Position numbers and translations under genes: made by a program. Below are positions 44,861 to 57,479 of a stretch of DNA of 64,000 bases, one piece after another. Each line of letters opens with the position of its first letter. Position 1 is the first letter of the stretch. The notes under the pieces are model-generated. The model was not told where the DNA came from and ran no database searches. It worked only from the letters and a program-made list of their open reading frames with translations. Origin of the DNA: Leptodactylus fallax (taxonomy: Eukaryota > Chordata > Amphibia > Anura > Leptodactylidae); assembly GCA_947044405.1 (NCBI GenBank), contig CAMRHE010000011.1, positions 6,492,501 to 6,556,500 on the forward strand, written 5' to 3'.

Positions 44861-46239
44861 CATCTTCCCTGGCCTTCTCCCTGAGTTCTGAAATTCATGG
44901 ATAAACCCTTTCATAAGAGGCATACACATTGTGGTGTATCTTGGGATATATGTGCCCTATAACTGAAATTTATGCCAGACATGAGTTGTCAGTGTATATT
45001 TCAGGTATAATTGATGGAAGTTTACTGTTTTTATTATAATAAATATGTTGGCCCACCGAGGCCCTATTCCTCCATCTCAAGGCCCATTTTTACGAATGGA
45101 GAGCAGGGTGAAAAAAGAAGCACCGCAATTTTGTGGTTTGGGTTAAATAAACATGCCCCTTAGTGTGTCAGCTTGTAATTCATATATTTTACTGCATAAC
45201 TGGGTATCCTTTAAAAAATAGAAAAATAGTCAAAATTCCATCCTATATATTTTTAATAAATAAACTGAACTCTGGGGTACACTACTAATAACCCATGACC
45301 CAAGTTAAAATAGTAGACCACAACTCTCTGAATGTGGTCCTTTTGATTGAATTGTAAACTAACCCAATATATATAGTAACTTTAGGTGTTTATAAAGGAC
45401 AGATTAAGACAGAGAATGGTACTGTAGGAGTGCCCTTATTCCTTTGGAAAAATAAAAATTGGTTCTATATAAGAAGCAATTTCTGACATTTTTCCTGTAC
45501 CAGATAGGGGTTTATTTATTTGAACTCATATAGGTTGTTCTTGGCAATCTTCAGTCTGGACATACTCATTAGATAGCCCGCAGCCTAATGCTATGAGCTA
45601 AAGCTGTCACAGTCCACGGCATTGGTCTGCATTCAAGTCCCACTGTGTTGTCTGGCATCCCCAATGCTCTGCCCATTGGCCCAACCTTCTCCTTTCCTGT
45701 CCCAGCTACTAAATGTGATGGATTACTGAGACCTCTAGTGCTTCCAATAGGACATACTCGTGCTGACCCTACCTTTTTTTTTATTAATTTTTAGGAAGGA
45801 CATAAAAGGTTAAACAATACAAAGCATCATGTGACATGCATGGGGTTATCTGTGCATATAAAATGTTTTGGAATGGGAAGGAATTAGAAAAGGGAGATGA
45901 GGAAAGGAGGGACATAGGTTTAAACCAAACAACAACTACAGATATTAAAATTTAATTCAAACATAACTTGCACTGCTTGCCTGAATTAATGTATAGGAGG
46001 TGTATTTCATGTCATATAAAGAGATAGGAAGGGAATTCACACAATGATACTCCAAAGAGTCATTGTGTTAGTATAATGAAACAGCATTGTGCTTGCATTT
46101 GAGCAGAGATTCCCATTTTTTTCTTCAAGTTATTTTAAAAGGAGGCTATTATGTTTCAAACCAGCATCTTACTATTCACACTTTTAATGATTTGAGTAAT
46201 CTATCAATTTTTCATTGACTTTGGCCCTAACAACTATTA
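44861..46239. other. Non-coding DNA, no recognised element
   Basis: No coding or RNA gene was seen. A B-box-like GCATTCAAGTCCC occurs near 45630 but without a partner A box or tRNA fold. Poly-T runs occur near 45770. Confidence 0.45.
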
Positions 46240-46545
46240 GGCATCATTCACACATCTGCATCCACGGATGTGTGAGTGTGAGGTCCTTGCTTTTCGGGGG
46301 GGAGGGTATGGATGCTGTCATTGGTTGATCTCATTTTCACATCTCTGAAAATCAAATCAACCTTTTTGTGTTTTTATTTGTATGTATCTCGGTCCATGAA
46401 AAAAGATGATACTAAGATGTCGTCTTTTTTTTTTTTTTTTTTTCACGGACCCATAAACTTTCATTTATGGGATGTATCAGTGAAAAAAATGAATGTGCTT
46501 GCATTCATGTGTAGAATGTGTAGCCCTATGGTCTACAAAAAAAAA
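46240..46545. repeat. MITE-like repeat with stem-forming core
   Basis: TTCACACATCTGCATCCACGG at the left, then a core with AAAAAAGATGATACTAAGATG followed by its near-complement (GTCGTCTTTTTT), and poly-T. The style fits frog CACGGA-type MITEs, but no target duplication was found. Confidence 0.35.
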
Positions 46546-46836
46546 AAATCACTGATATCTTAATAAACACATTTAAATGAATGACTATGTATGGTGACCA
46601 CAAAAAATGGGACAGCTATATGTATGTGAAATGTGGGCATGTCAGTAGGGCCTTAGTGTGTTTGTAATAAAATTTTTATGGGAGTAGGCAAATTGGTCTA
46701 TGCCTACTGATAACTGTACTAGCTGTGGTGTTAGTATAACAGGGTAACCAAACAATGATAATATAAAATGCCTACATTTCTACACAGTTCCCACTTTACC
46801 ACATCTTCAATATGTGTTGAAAATGTAGGATTAGCA

Positions 46837-48328
46837 ATAGAGATGGTCTAGCGTCTCATGATTCGTTTTATTTTGGGTTTGGGTGGTTTGGTCCAAAAAT
46901 TTAGTATGAATCAGAGCTTAAATTGGCTTAAAGCATAGTGCATGACACTGTCAGGGCTACTAGGAACCTATGTACCCATTTTCTAGCTCTTTGAGGTAAA
47001 TACAGCCAAAGTTATATCAAAGTGAAAAAGACAAGTAAGTCTATGGAAAAATGGATGGTAAGTAGTGCATACAAACTCTGCGTTTAAACATACACTGCAC
47101 TACTACTTGCTTTTATGCATTTTAAAATACTCCGAAAATTACCTTATTGTAGTTTGTTTTTGTTTTTTTTATACACATATGGCAGTTATATTGCAAAAAA
47201 CAATTTGCGGCTGTATGCCTAGTTGAAAACTCATGAAAAAGAAGCTTTCCAAAACAAAAAAACTTCAAGAATTATCCCTTCATGGGAAAAAGATGCAATG
47301 AAACTGTGCTTTTTTGAAGTGGGAACCTTTCTCAGTTTAATTTTGGTTTCTTTAATGCAAAAACTCTGTGACACCAACAGTGTGGTATAGTGGAATGTGA
47401 TGGAGCAAGGCGCAACTGTGGCAACATGAGTGTCAGTACGGCATAGATGTAAGGTTTTGTCAAGTTTGTAGCTATATCAGTATGGCATGGAATATCAAGA
47501 TGAACCAAGCTGCAAAAGATGATGTTGGCTGTTTAGGAGAAGCAGGCAGCATCTGTAACAAGAAAAACCCTTAGCAAACTAAGATCTTTTTGATTTGCAG
47601 GCATTGTCACTGTCTTGTCATTAGAACAACAGTAGGTGTTTAATGGAAAAAAATAAATTCTTGCCCAAAAACACCCTCAACAAAGGATTTTTCACTAACA
47701 GGACTGACTTTAACAGTAAAAACAATGTAAAACACTCTGTGGACAGTCACAGATTAAACTGTTCTATTGCAAAACAGACAAAAATTAGATTATTGGCAAT
47801 GAAAGGATTAACTGTCCAGCAGTCAGGATCACAGTACAGTGCAGATATTCTCCCTCCCTCTTTTGATTTATATCACTATGTGCCTGTAATTGATTAAATC
47901 TGACTAAACTTTGTTCTACTTCACCTACCCCTATGATTCTTTAGTTCTATTTGCAAGTTTTGCTGTTGTGTTTACAGAGGAAAATGGAGTAATTGCTTTG
48001 GATCATGCAATGATGAATAATGTGTCCATTCCTAGCCTGGCTATCACTAAAATGCCTACCTTTCCTGCACACTGCATCTTATATACTGTCTGTCCATTAG
48101 CACTGTAAGGTGTCTACCTACCACTGATTATTTGGTGGGAGACTGGCAGGTGATGTCAGAAAGTCACATACACGTGTCTCTTCTGTATGTTCACTGCACA
48201 ATGCATGTTGCTGTTCCTATTTTAGTTTATCCAAGATGAATCTCAAAGTAATTGGTTTTGTTAAAAATTTAACAATTTGGAATATTTGGGTCGATCTTGG
48301 CTCGGAACAAATCGGTTTGCCCATCTCT
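46837..48328. repeat. hAT-like dispersed repeat, copy B, possibly full length
   Basis: The left end TAGAGATGGTCTAGCG at 46837 and the right end TTTGCCCATCTCTA at 48328 are inverted short ends of the TAGAGATG type. 46837-47170 aligns with the reverse of 24425-24795. The 8-bp flanks (ATTAGCAA and TCAAACAC) do not match, so the pairing is not proven. No transposase; the interior is AT-rich. Confidence 0.45.
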
Positions 48329-49527
48329 ATCAAACACTTTGAGCAAACATGCAGGAGTAAGATATAATCTCTAAAGTTATTTCTAGATGTTTCTAGGTGA
48401 TTATTACATTTACATTTAGAATTACTGCTAAAAATTGACAGTCATTGTTGTTCTGGGAAATGAACCCCTTAGTTCTGTTTCCTACTTTAGTTAAGTTTTT
48501 TGTAATGTGTCTAGGCAGGTGTCGAGTAAAACTGATAGTTTTTAGATATTCTTTTTGTTGTAATGAAGCAAGGAATCAAGTCATTTGCTTAGTGTAGAGA
48601 CATTAGAGACTGTAGGAAGAGATGGTGATCCAGTTTTCTGGATTGAGTTTATAAAATTTACTGCGCCGATGCATTCTAGACTGATTGGTTTCCTTTCCTC
48701 TCCACCCACTTTCATAAAAAGTAGAGAGCAGGTCACAGAAGTGTGTATTTTTGGGAAAAAAGAAGAGGCAGTTATTAAAAGATACACCACATTTACATTT
48801 ATCTATGCCAGAAACCTGGCATAGATGGGTTAGCAAATTCCCCTATAGGTCCATAGCCGCTTGTTACCCATGACACGTGTGAACATATAATCATTTTCAT
48901 ATTATTGGCGGTGGTACTATAGATTTTACAATTATTTATCGTACTTTGTCTTTTGCTAATATATATTATTATTTAAAAAGGTTTTAATGAAAGAAAATAG
49001 GTAAAAACAGAAGTGTGGTGGAATTAGGAATGTCCATTTAGTTAAATAATAGATTAGAAAACTGTAGACCAGTAAACAAAGAATTTGGCTATAGCAAAAA
49101 AAAAGTCCTAACTAGTAAAGTGACAATAGTATGATTTATTTAGTTGAAAAATTATTATTTAAATTTTATTTACAGTATATATATATAGTAGTAGATGTAA
49201 GAAGCTGTATTGTATTGTTTCTACTATTTACACATTAAATTACTTAGGTACACACTTCCAAGCATGACAGAACAATAAAAATGAGTTACTAACTTCAAGA
49301 AAACGCTTCGGGATGTGACCTTTTGATTTGTGTGATACATGGCAAAAATACTACACTGCAAAGATTCAAAAAATATTTTTGTCATGATAAATTAAAGCTG
49401 ATACTGTATCTTATTGGCTATTATGTGTATGTTTCCTCAATCACCAGTGCTATAGAATAAGCCTTGTCTTTGTATGTACAGTATGTACACAAGTAGTAAA
49501 TTGACATTTAATGTGTTTCATACTATA
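48329..49527. other. AT-rich DNA, no recognised element
   Basis: Nothing coding or repetitive was recognised. The sequence has TA-rich tracts near 49170-49190. Short open frames around 48580-48840 occur on both strands and lack any family signature. Confidence 0.5.
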
Positions 49528-49529
49528 TA

Positions 49530-51161
49530 CAGTGCCTTGCGAAAGTATTCGGCCCCCTTGAACTTTTCAACCTTTTGCCACATTTCAGGCTTCAAACATA
49601 AAGATATAAAATTTAAATTTTTTGGTGAAGAATCAACAACAAGTGGGACACAATTGTGAAGTGGAACGAAATTTATTGGTTATTTTAAACTTTTGTAAAA
49701 AATAAAAAACTGAAAAGTGGGGCGTGCAATATTATTCGGCCCCTTTACTTTCAGTGCAGCAAACTCACTCCAGAAGTTCAGTGAGGATCTCTGAATGATC
49801 CAATGTTGTCCTAAATAACTGATGATGATAAATATAATCCACCTGTGTGTAATCAAGTCTCCGTATAAATGCACCTGCTCTGTGATAGTCTCAGGGTTCT
49901 GTTTAAAGCGCAGAGAGCATCATGAAGACCAAGGAACACACCAGGCAGTTCCGTGATACTGTCGTGGAGAAGTTTAAAGCTGGATTTGGATACAAAAAGA
50001 TTTCCCAAACTTTAAACATCCCAAATAACACTGTGCAAGCGATCATATTGAAATGGAAGGAGTATCAGACCACTGTAAATCTACCAAGACCCGGCCGTCC
50101 CTCTAAACTTTCATCTCAAACAAGGAGTAGTCTGATCAGAGATGCAGCCAAGAGGCCCATGATCACTCTGGATGAACTGCAGAGATCTACAGCTGAGGTG
50201 GGAGAGTCTGTCCATAGGACAACAATCAGTCATACACTGCACAAATCTGGCCTTTATGGAAGAGTGGCAAGAAGAAAGCCATTTCTCAAAGATATCCATA
50301 AAAAGTCTAGTTTAAAGTTTCCCACAAGCCACCTGGGAGACACACCAAACATGTGGAAGAAGGCGCTCTGGTCAGATGAAACCAAAATCGAACTTTTTGG
50401 CCACAATGCAAAACGATATGTTTGGCGTAAAAGCAACACAGCTCATCACCCTGAACACACCATCCCCACTGTCAAACATGGTGGTGGCAGCATCATGGTT
50501 TGGGTCTGCTTTTCTTCAGCAGAGACAGGGAAGATGGTTAAAATTGATGGGAAGATGGATGGAGCCAAATACAGGACCATTCTGGAAGAAAACCTGTTGG
50601 AGTCTGCAAAAGACCTGAGACTGGAATGGAGATTTATCTTCCAACAAGACAATGATCCCAAACATAAAGCAAAATCTACAATGGAATGGTTCACAAATAA
50701 ACATATCCAGGTGTTAGAATGGCCAAGTCAAAGTACAGACCTGAATCCAATCGAGAATCTGTGGAAAGAGCTGAAAACTGCTGTTCACAAACGCTCTCCA
50801 TCCAACCTCACTGAGCTCGAGCTGTTTTTCAAGGAAGAATGGGCAAAAATTTCAGTCTCTCAATGTGCAAAACTGATAGAGACATACCCCAAGCGACTTG
50901 CAGCTGTAATCGCAGCAAAAGGTGGCGCTACAAAGTATTAATTTAAGGGGGCCGAATAATATTGCATGCCCCACTTTTCAGTTTTTTATTTTTTACAAAA
51001 GTTTAAAATAACCAATAAATTTCGTTCCACTTCACAATTGTGTCCCACTTGTTGTTGATTCTTCACCAAAAAATAAAAATTTTATATCCTTATGTTTGAA
51101 GCCTGAAATGTGGCAAAAGGTTGAAAAGTTCAAGGGGGCCGAATACTTTCGCAAGGCACTG
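49530..51161 (+). mobile_element. Tc1-like transposon, complete
   Basis: A 1632-bp element has ~215-bp inverted repeats beginning CAGTGCCTTGCGAAAGTATT, flanked by TA on both sides (49528-49529 and 51162-51163). It holds an uninterrupted transposase. The same family is present at 55284-56916, and more distantly at 17030. Confidence 0.95.
49922..50941 (+). CDS. Tc1-like transposase, intact reading frame
   Basis: A 339-residue protein, the normal length. The N-terminal half has the paired-like DNA-binding helices (about residues 10-60: FKAGFGYKKISQTL, then TVQAIILKWK) and a GRPSKLS linker at about residue 60. The catalytic core has LWSDETKIELFG, FQQDNDPKHKA and [11 protein letters not shown], with 34 residues between the last D and E (DD34E). 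A WVCFSS in the core and the S-T-D before LNPIE differ from the usual WACFSS and PDLNPIE seen in the other copy, so reduced activity is possible. It would move the element by cut and paste at TA sites. The start is the ATG opening MKTKEHTRQ, as in relatives. Confidence 0.9.
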   Translation: MKTKEHTRQFRDTVVEKFKAGFGYKKISQTLNIPNNTVQAIILKWKEYQTTVNLPRPGRPSKLSSQTRSSLIRDAAKRPMITLDELQRSTAEVGESVHRTTISHTLHKSGLYGRVARRKPFLKDIHKKSSLKFPTSHLGDTPNMWKKALWSDETKIELFGHNAKRYVWRKSNTAHHPEHTIPTVKHGGGSIMVWVCFSSAETGKMVKIDGKMDGAKYRTILEENLLESAKDLRLEWRFIFQQDNDPKHKAKSTMEWFTNKHIQVLEWPSQSTDLNPIENLWKELKTAVHKRSPSNLTELELFFKEEWAKISVSQCAKLIETYPKRLAAVIAAKGGATKY

Positions 51162-51184
51162 TAAATGAATATATATATAAAATG

Positions 51185-51500
51185 CTAAAGGGGTTGTTCA
51201 ATTACATATGCTCAGGATAGGCCACAAAAAAAGATCAGTGGTGGTCTATCACTCAAACCTTCACTAACCAGCAGTGGGAAGGGTGGGCAGCTCATGTTCA
51301 TATGGCATGCCATTTGTTTCATAGTGGCCATGCAGGGTACTTACAGTCTTTTCCCATAGAAGTGAATGGGATAAGGCTGTAATTACATTGCATAGACGCT
51401 ATGAAGAAAAAAAATGTGCTATGTAAACAGTGAGCATGAGCGCTGTGGTCCCTTCACACAGCTGATCAGAAGGGGTTTCAGGCATGGGACCCTCATTGAT
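51185..51500. repeat. Dispersed frog repeat (MITE- or SINE-like)
   Basis: It begins CTAAAGGGGTTGTTCAATTAC and has a core with GATCAGTGGTGGTCTATCAC and AGAAGTGAATGGGATAAGGC, of a type I know from frog genomes. The right end is not defined. Confidence 0.4.
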
Positions 51501-51619
51501 CTCTTATTGATGAAATGTCAATTTAGTGTTTCTTCTTTTCTGCATGTTTGTATTTCTAAGGAAGTTTATGATATGGCATACAGTTCCTCATGTTGCTTAA
51601 GTGTAATAAATATAAAGTG

Positions 51620-52550
51620 GCGGACTACACTGAAGATTGGTTTGGAGTCAGGATCTTTTTTTTAAACCATAGGAAATTCCCTAGGCAAATTCTAATTTAT
51701 CAAAAACACAAATAATTCATACAGTATACACAAAATCATCTCTATAATCACACACAAGTTACCAGAGGAATACTAATAATCCTGTATTGGATATGTTTTC
51801 AATATGAAATGCAGGTGTAAAAGCATTACACATCATATAGCATTCTATATATTTTACTAGATAGTAATAATGCTTCAGTACGCAAAGTGCATTAATTCTT
51901 CATTACACCATCATCCTTGCTATAAAGAATTGCATATAAAGTATCTCAATATTCACCACTAATTGTAACAGCAAATGTTTATTTGCCTCTTCTCCTTCAC
52001 TGTTCATGGATTATATTCTGCAGTTGCTATAGCAACTCACTATTACTGGTACATACAAACAGAGTGTATTTATATAGATCACTAAATCTGAACCAGTTGT
52101 GAATTTACATATTCCATAAAAAATAGAACATTCAGTACAGGAGATTCAATGTCACTGTATTCTTAGAGGCTTTAAATTCACTGAGTGGTAGTTATTTCAG
52201 TTTCCTTGATTGAAGAGCTACTGGTGCAAGATGAATTCCTGTGACATCCATGCAAGATTTCTAGCTAATCTAGCTCCTGTCGGATAGGTGATAGACAATG
52301 AAGAAAATTAAATGTAGGATCCAGAGAAAGGGATTGCTGTCAGAGGCAAGTAACATAATTATACAATTTTACACGGATAAAAAGCACTTTTGAGGATTTC
52401 AGTCTATTGTATTGCAGTTAACTTAAAATACTAGCATTTGCTTAATCATATAATATTAAATAATCTTACACTATAAATATGCAGCATCTGGATATGTAAC
52501 ACAACCTCAATTGATTTGTAGCTATAAAAACACACAAATGTGTGTATGTG

Positions 52551-52590
<40 letters not shown>

Positions 52591-53190
52591 TCTCTTAAAA
52601 AATTGGATTTCTAATTTTCAGGACAGCTACAGTAATACCCTTAGGCAACTGCCACAGAATCCAAAATCCAGATGTTGATCAATCTGTTTTGCTGCTTCAG
52701 GGGAACCTTTGATCAAATGACACATTACATTAATGAATTATGGCTTTTGCTGCTTCATTTCCAGTGTGGTTAATGTAATATTATTGTATTTCAGAAAGGA
52801 TAAAAAATATTATATACATCCATTTACCACTCATATAAGAGTATCCAAATTCAGATTATTTCAGATATTAGGACACTTCTATATGTTTACAGTTTCATGC
52901 AGTTATTCTACAAAATATAGTTATCTGTGTTCTTCACCACGGTATTGAAAAAACAAAACAGGTCTTTTGGTATGTGTTTGGCTAATACTTGTATGTCAAA
53001 TGTAGAGGCAAAATGTGATGTCTATGAGCAGTGAATCTATGAAACTGTATAGTACAAGCTGGGGTTTTGATCCAGGAAAAAACTCAAACAAACAAGCTGA
53101 TAGGATATTGTTATTGGGCTGCAGTAACAGGCAAAAGCAAATGATTTGATATTCCTGGAGATTTGTAGCCCCTGCCATCAGCTGATTGGC
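51620..53190. other. AT-rich DNA with a TA microsatellite
   Basis: A pure TA run lies at about 52556-52588. No coding sequence or recognised element was seen in the rest. Confidence 0.5.
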
Positions 53191-53194
53191 TGTA

Positions 53195-53555
53195 ATACCA
53201 AGATTACTCATCCACCCAGGCCCAGTGATCCTGTCTTCTCTACTGCTAATGTCCCCATTTTCTGTAGTAGCTCCACTGGTCCAGACAGCGGCTCTCCTGT
53301 TTTGGTTACCGGGTGGTCACAGGTAGTGATGTCACATGCTCTTCACTGATACCGCTGATTGACCTCAGCAGTCACGTATGGTGGGGACTTCTGCCGGAAA
53401 ACAACAAAGACCAGCAGGACAGGACTGTTTGGGGAGGCACTGGAGCACCGGGGAAAGGTGTGTATTATTTTTTTCTTATTTTTTTCACCGCCCCCTGGCC
53501 GATTTAAAAAATAATTTATTGGTCCATTTTTTTTTCCTGGACAACCCCTTTAAGT
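53195..53555 (+). mobile_element. TTAA-type MITE family, copy 3
   Basis: TGATTGACCTCAGCAGTCAC and GGCACTGGAGCACCGGGGAA match the copy at 26153. It ends CTGGACAACCCCTTTAA. The left end is diverged. Confidence 0.55.
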
Positions 53556-53689
53556 ACATAATCCTACATTTTATTTTTTCAACCAAAAAGCATAACCTTA
53601 CATTTGTCTATATTAAACTTAATTTGCCAAGACTCCGCTTCCAGCTTCCTTACATCCCACTGTAATATTCTACTATCCTCCTCATTTTT

Positions 53690-55281
53690 GATTACCTTAC
53701 AGAGTTTAGTATCATCTGCAAATATGAACACCCTGCTCTGTAAACCCTTCCCAGGTCATTAACAAAGATATTAAACAGGAGAGAACCCAAATTTTGAACC
53801 CTGTGGCACTCCACTGGTGACTTTGACCCAGTCTGAGTATTTACCATTAAGGCTGTGTTCACACGGAGTTTATTGGCAGCGGATTTTGTCGCGGAATCCG
53901 CCTCAAAATCCGCCTGAAAAAACACCTCCCATTCATTTCAATGGGAGTCAGTAGCGTTTTTTTTTCCTCTAGCGGTTTTTTCCGGTAGCGGAAAAAAAAG
54001 TGACATGACCTATATTCAGGCGGATTCCACCTGGAAAAACCAATGGAATTCAATGGGAGGCGGTTTTTGCAAAACCACATCCAAAACTGTGACGCGGTTT
54101 TTTGAAGTTGAGTTCCTAGGCCCACCCCAAAAGTGGTGTAAACTACATCCTACACCCGCATCAGAAAACTCCGTCAGGTCAAAAAACACATCCCAAAACC
54201 ATTTCCTAATCCCTGAAGCTGATTTTTTCTGCCTGCAAACAACTCCGTGTGAACATACCCTAACAAGTACCCTCTGTTTCCTATCACTGAGCCAGTTGAA
54301 AACCCAAATACATATGTTTTATTCCAGTCCCAACATTCTCATTTTGCATACCAAGTTTTTATGTGGTACAGTATCAAAAGCCTATAAAAAGTCCAGAAAT
54401 ACTATATCTACCGCTTTACCCATATCCAGTCTAGAACTGACCTCTTCATAGAAGATGATCAGATTAGTTTTGGCAGGACCAATTCCTCATAAACCCATGC
54501 TGATTGGGTTTTATAAGATTATTTACATTGAGATACTACAGGATAGCATCTCTTAGAAAGTCTTCAAATATCTTACCTACCACAGAGGTCAAACTTACTG
54601 GCCTATAGTTTCCAGGCTCACTTTTAGACCCTTTTTAAATATTGGCACCACATTTTCTATGCGCCAATCATGTTGAACAGACCCAGACATTACTGAATCC
54701 TTAAATATTAGATATTAGGGTCTGTCTATCACTGTGCATAATTTCCTCAGAACTTAGGGGTGTATGCCAACTGGACCCGATGATTTATCTATTTAAGTAT
54801 TTTGAAAGCGGCGCCACACTTTCTCCTGGGTTAAACAGGTGCCATTTAATGGCATTATCCCATGACATTTAACATTACCACTAATAACGGCATTCCATTG
54901 GATTTTCTTGTGTAAGTACAGTAGAGAAGGCATTTAATAGATCTGAGTTCCGCTTTTCCTTATCCTCCTCCACCATTACGCCCAGATCATTTTTGAGAGG
55001 GCCCAGATTGTCAGTTTTTATTTTCTTATTTATGTAATTGATGAATAGTTTTGGATTATTTTTACTTTCCTTGGCAATTATTCTCTCAGCCTCGATCTTT
55101 CCCTCCTTTATTTGTTTCTTACACAATTTATTATTCTGTTTATAATTTTTTAATGCTGTGTTACTACTTTCTTGTTTTAGTACTTTAAAAGCTTCCTTTT
55201 TATCCCTTATTGCACTCCCTACCATTTTAGTTAGCCATATTGGTTTTCTAAGGTTTCTAATCCACTTATTCCCATAAGGTA
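53690..55281 (-). pseudogene. CR1 reverse transcriptase
   Basis: The first part (55281 to 54881) is open and has PIWLTKMVGSAIRDKKEAF and LKNYKQNNKLCKKQIKEGK, the typical linker between endonuclease and RT. It is followed by fingers and palm sequence with many frame changes. After the MITE come GSLLFNIFVNDLG and then the catalytic box FADDTKL in another frame (about 53704-53724), with both aspartates intact. Beyond about 53690 only fragments follow, so the C-terminal part is lost. Confidence 0.85.
53851..54260. mobile_element. Harbinger-like MITE
   Basis: A 410-bp element. The left end GGCTGTGTTCACACGGAGTT and the reverse-complemented right end GGGTATGTTCACACGGAGTT match at 18 of 20 positions. 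Both flanks are TAA (53848-53850 and 54261-54263), a 3-bp Harbinger-type duplication. The interior has purine-rich GCGGATT-type motifs in both directions. It splits the CR1 RT. Confidence 0.8.
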
Positions 55282-55283
55282 TA

Positions 55284-56916
55284 CAGTGCCTTGCGAAAGT
55301 ATTCGGCCCCCTTGAACTTTTCAACCTTTTGCCACATTTCAGACTTCAAACATAAGGATATAAAATTTTAATTTTTTGGTGAAGAATCAACATCAAGTGG
55401 GACACAATTGTGAAGAGGAATGAAATTTAATGGTTATTTTAAACTTTTGTAAAAAATAAAAAACTGAAAAGTGGGGTGTGCAATATTATTCGGCCCCTTT
55501 ACTTTCAGTGCAGCAAACTCACTCCAGAAGTTCAGTGAGGATCTCTGAATGATCCAATGTTGTCCTAAATGACTGATGATGATAAATATAATCCACCTGT
55601 GTGTAATCAAGTCTCCGTATAAATGTACCTGCTCTGTGATAGTCTCAGGGTTCTGTTTAAAGCGCAGAGAGCATCATGAAGATCAAGGAACACACCAGGC
55701 AGGTCCGTGATACTGTTGTGGAGAAGTTTAAAGCCGGATTTGGATACAAAAAGATTTCCCAAACTTTAAATATCCCAAGGAGCACTGTGCAAGCGATCAT
55801 ATTGAAATGGAAGGCGTATCAGACCACTGCAAATCTAGCAAGATCCGGCCGTCCCTCTAAACTTTCATCTCAAACAAGGAGAAGACTGATTAGAGATGCA
55901 GCCAAGAAGCCCATTATCACTCTGGATGAACTGCAGAGATCTACAGCTGAGGTGGGAGAGTCTGTCCATAGGACAACAATCAGTCATACACTGCACAAAT
56001 CTGGCCTTTATGGAAGAGTGGCAAGAAGAAAGCCATTTCTCAAAGATATCCATAAAAAGTCTAGTTTAAAGTTTCCCACAAGCCACCTGGGAGACACAGC
56101 AAACATGTGGAAGAAGGTGCTCTGGTCAGATGAAACCAAAATCGAACTTTTTGACCACAATGCAAAACAATGTGTTTGGCGTAAAAGCAACACAGCTCAT
56201 CACCGTGAACACACCAGCCCCACTTTCAAACATGGTGGTGGCAGCATCATGGTTTGGGCCTGCTTTTCTTCAGCAGGGACAGGGAAGATGGTTAAAATTG
56301 ATGGGAAGATGGATGGAACCAAATACAGGCCCATTCTGGAAGAAAATCTCTTGGAGTCTGCAAAAGACCTGAGACTGGGACAGAGATTTATCTTCCAACA
56401 AGACAATGATCCCAAACATAAAGCAAAATCTACAATTGAATGGTTCACAAATAAACGTATCCAGGTGTTAGAATGGCCAAGTCAAATTCCAGACCTAAAT
56501 CCAATCGAGAATCTGTGGAAAGAGCTGAAAACTGCTGTTCACAAACGCTCTCCATCCAACCTCACTGAGCTCGAGCTGTTTTCCAAGGAAGAATGGACAA
56601 GAATTTCAGTCTCTCGATGTGCAAAACTGATAGAGACATATCCCAAGCGACTTGCAGCTGTAATCGCAGCAAAAGGTGGCGCTACAAAGTATTAACTTAA
56701 GGGGGCCGAATAATTTGGCACGCTCCACTTTTCATTTTTTTATTTTTTACAAAAGTTTAAAATATCCAATAAATTTCGTTCCACTTCACGATTGTGTCCC
56801 ACTTGTTGTTGATTCTTCACCAAAAAAATTAAAATTTTATATCCTTTTGTTTGAAGCCTGAAATGTGGCAAAAGGTTGAAAAGTTCAATGGGGCCGAATA
56901 CTTTCGCAAGGCACTG
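55284..56916 (+). mobile_element. Tc1-like transposon, complete, second copy
   Basis: A 1633-bp element with the same ends as the copy at 49530 and TA flanks (55282-55283 and 56917-56918). It is inserted in the CR1 LINE, opposite in direction to the CR1 genes. Confidence 0.95.
55676..56695 (+). CDS. Tc1-like transposase, intact reading frame (second copy)
   Basis: 339 residues with no stop, roughly 90 percent identical to the one at 49922 by eye. It has the helix-turn-helix region (ISQTLNIPRSTVQAIILKWK), the GRPSKLS linker and the catalytic residues LWSDETKIELF, FQQDNDPKHKA and [11 protein letters not shown] (DD34E). It keeps WACFSSAGTGKMV in the core. One departure is ELFDHNAK where relatives have ELFGHNAK. 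The start is MKIKEHTRQ. It probably recognises the same ~215-bp inverted repeats as the other copy. Confidence 0.9.
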   Translation: MKIKEHTRQVRDTVVEKFKAGFGYKKISQTLNIPRSTVQAIILKWKAYQTTANLARSGRPSKLSSQTRRRLIRDAAKKPIITLDELQRSTAEVGESVHRTTISHTLHKSGLYGRVARRKPFLKDIHKKSSLKFPTSHLGDTANMWKKVLWSDETKIELFDHNAKQCVWRKSNTAHHREHTSPTFKHGGGSIMVWACFSSAGTGKMVKIDGKMDGTKYRPILEENLLESAKDLRLGQRFIFQQDNDPKHKAKSTIEWFTNKRIQVLEWPSQIPDLNPIENLWKELKTAVHKRSPSNLTELELFSKEEWTRISVSRCAKLIETYPKRLAAVIAAKGGATKY

Positions 56917-56939
56917 TATATTTTTTACTGGTCCTATTT

Positions 56940-57335
56940 AGAATACTTTTGAAAATGTCCCATTTTGTTTGTGTTCCCTTCACTTTGAGGACATTTTCCC
57001 AGTTTATGCTGCCAAAGTCCTCTCTCAGCTTAGCAGCATTGAAAATTGTCCTTCCTGAAGTTTAATGTTTTTGAATCCCCTCTGCTGTACATCTTTTTAA
57101 TGTGTACAATAAAACTTATTATGTTGTGGTAACTATTACCTAGATGACCCCCAATAAGCCAGGATTATTTGTTAAAATTAGGTCTAAAAGTATCTCGCCT
57201 CTTGTTGAGTCCTGCACTAGTTGTGATAGGTAATTGTCTTTTATTACTGACTATAATCTGTTCTCTTTGTTGGATCTGCGGGTTTCTACCTCCCAGTTGA
57301 TATCTGGGTAGTTGAAATCCCCCATAATAATGACT
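56940..57335 (-). pseudogene. CR1 endonuclease, C-terminal part
   Basis: The minus-strand frame starts with IIMGDFNYPDINWE (the GDFN metal box) and continues with LSQLVQDSTRGE, LDLILTNNPGL and, after frame changes, FGSINWENVLKVKG. The endonuclease N-terminus is absent: upstream sequence is ORF1-related. The next CR1 residues lie beyond the Tc1 copy. Confidence 0.8.
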
Positions 57336-57479
57336 TTATTTATTATTATTTTTATCCCTACTCTTCCTCTGCCTACTAACTGTTCTCACCCCACCCCCAC
57401 TCTACCCCAGTTACATTATTTAGCCCTCTTTTCATGTCTACACTATCTTGCCCTGTACATCTGTTACCCTCCCTCCAGT

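Noticed and set aside
45600..45650. tRNA-derived SINE or tRNA
   Set aside because: Only a weak B-box-like sequence; no A box at the right distance.
48580..48840. Host exon suggested by overlapping open frames
   Set aside because: Frames on both strands are of equal length, with no splice signals or known domain.
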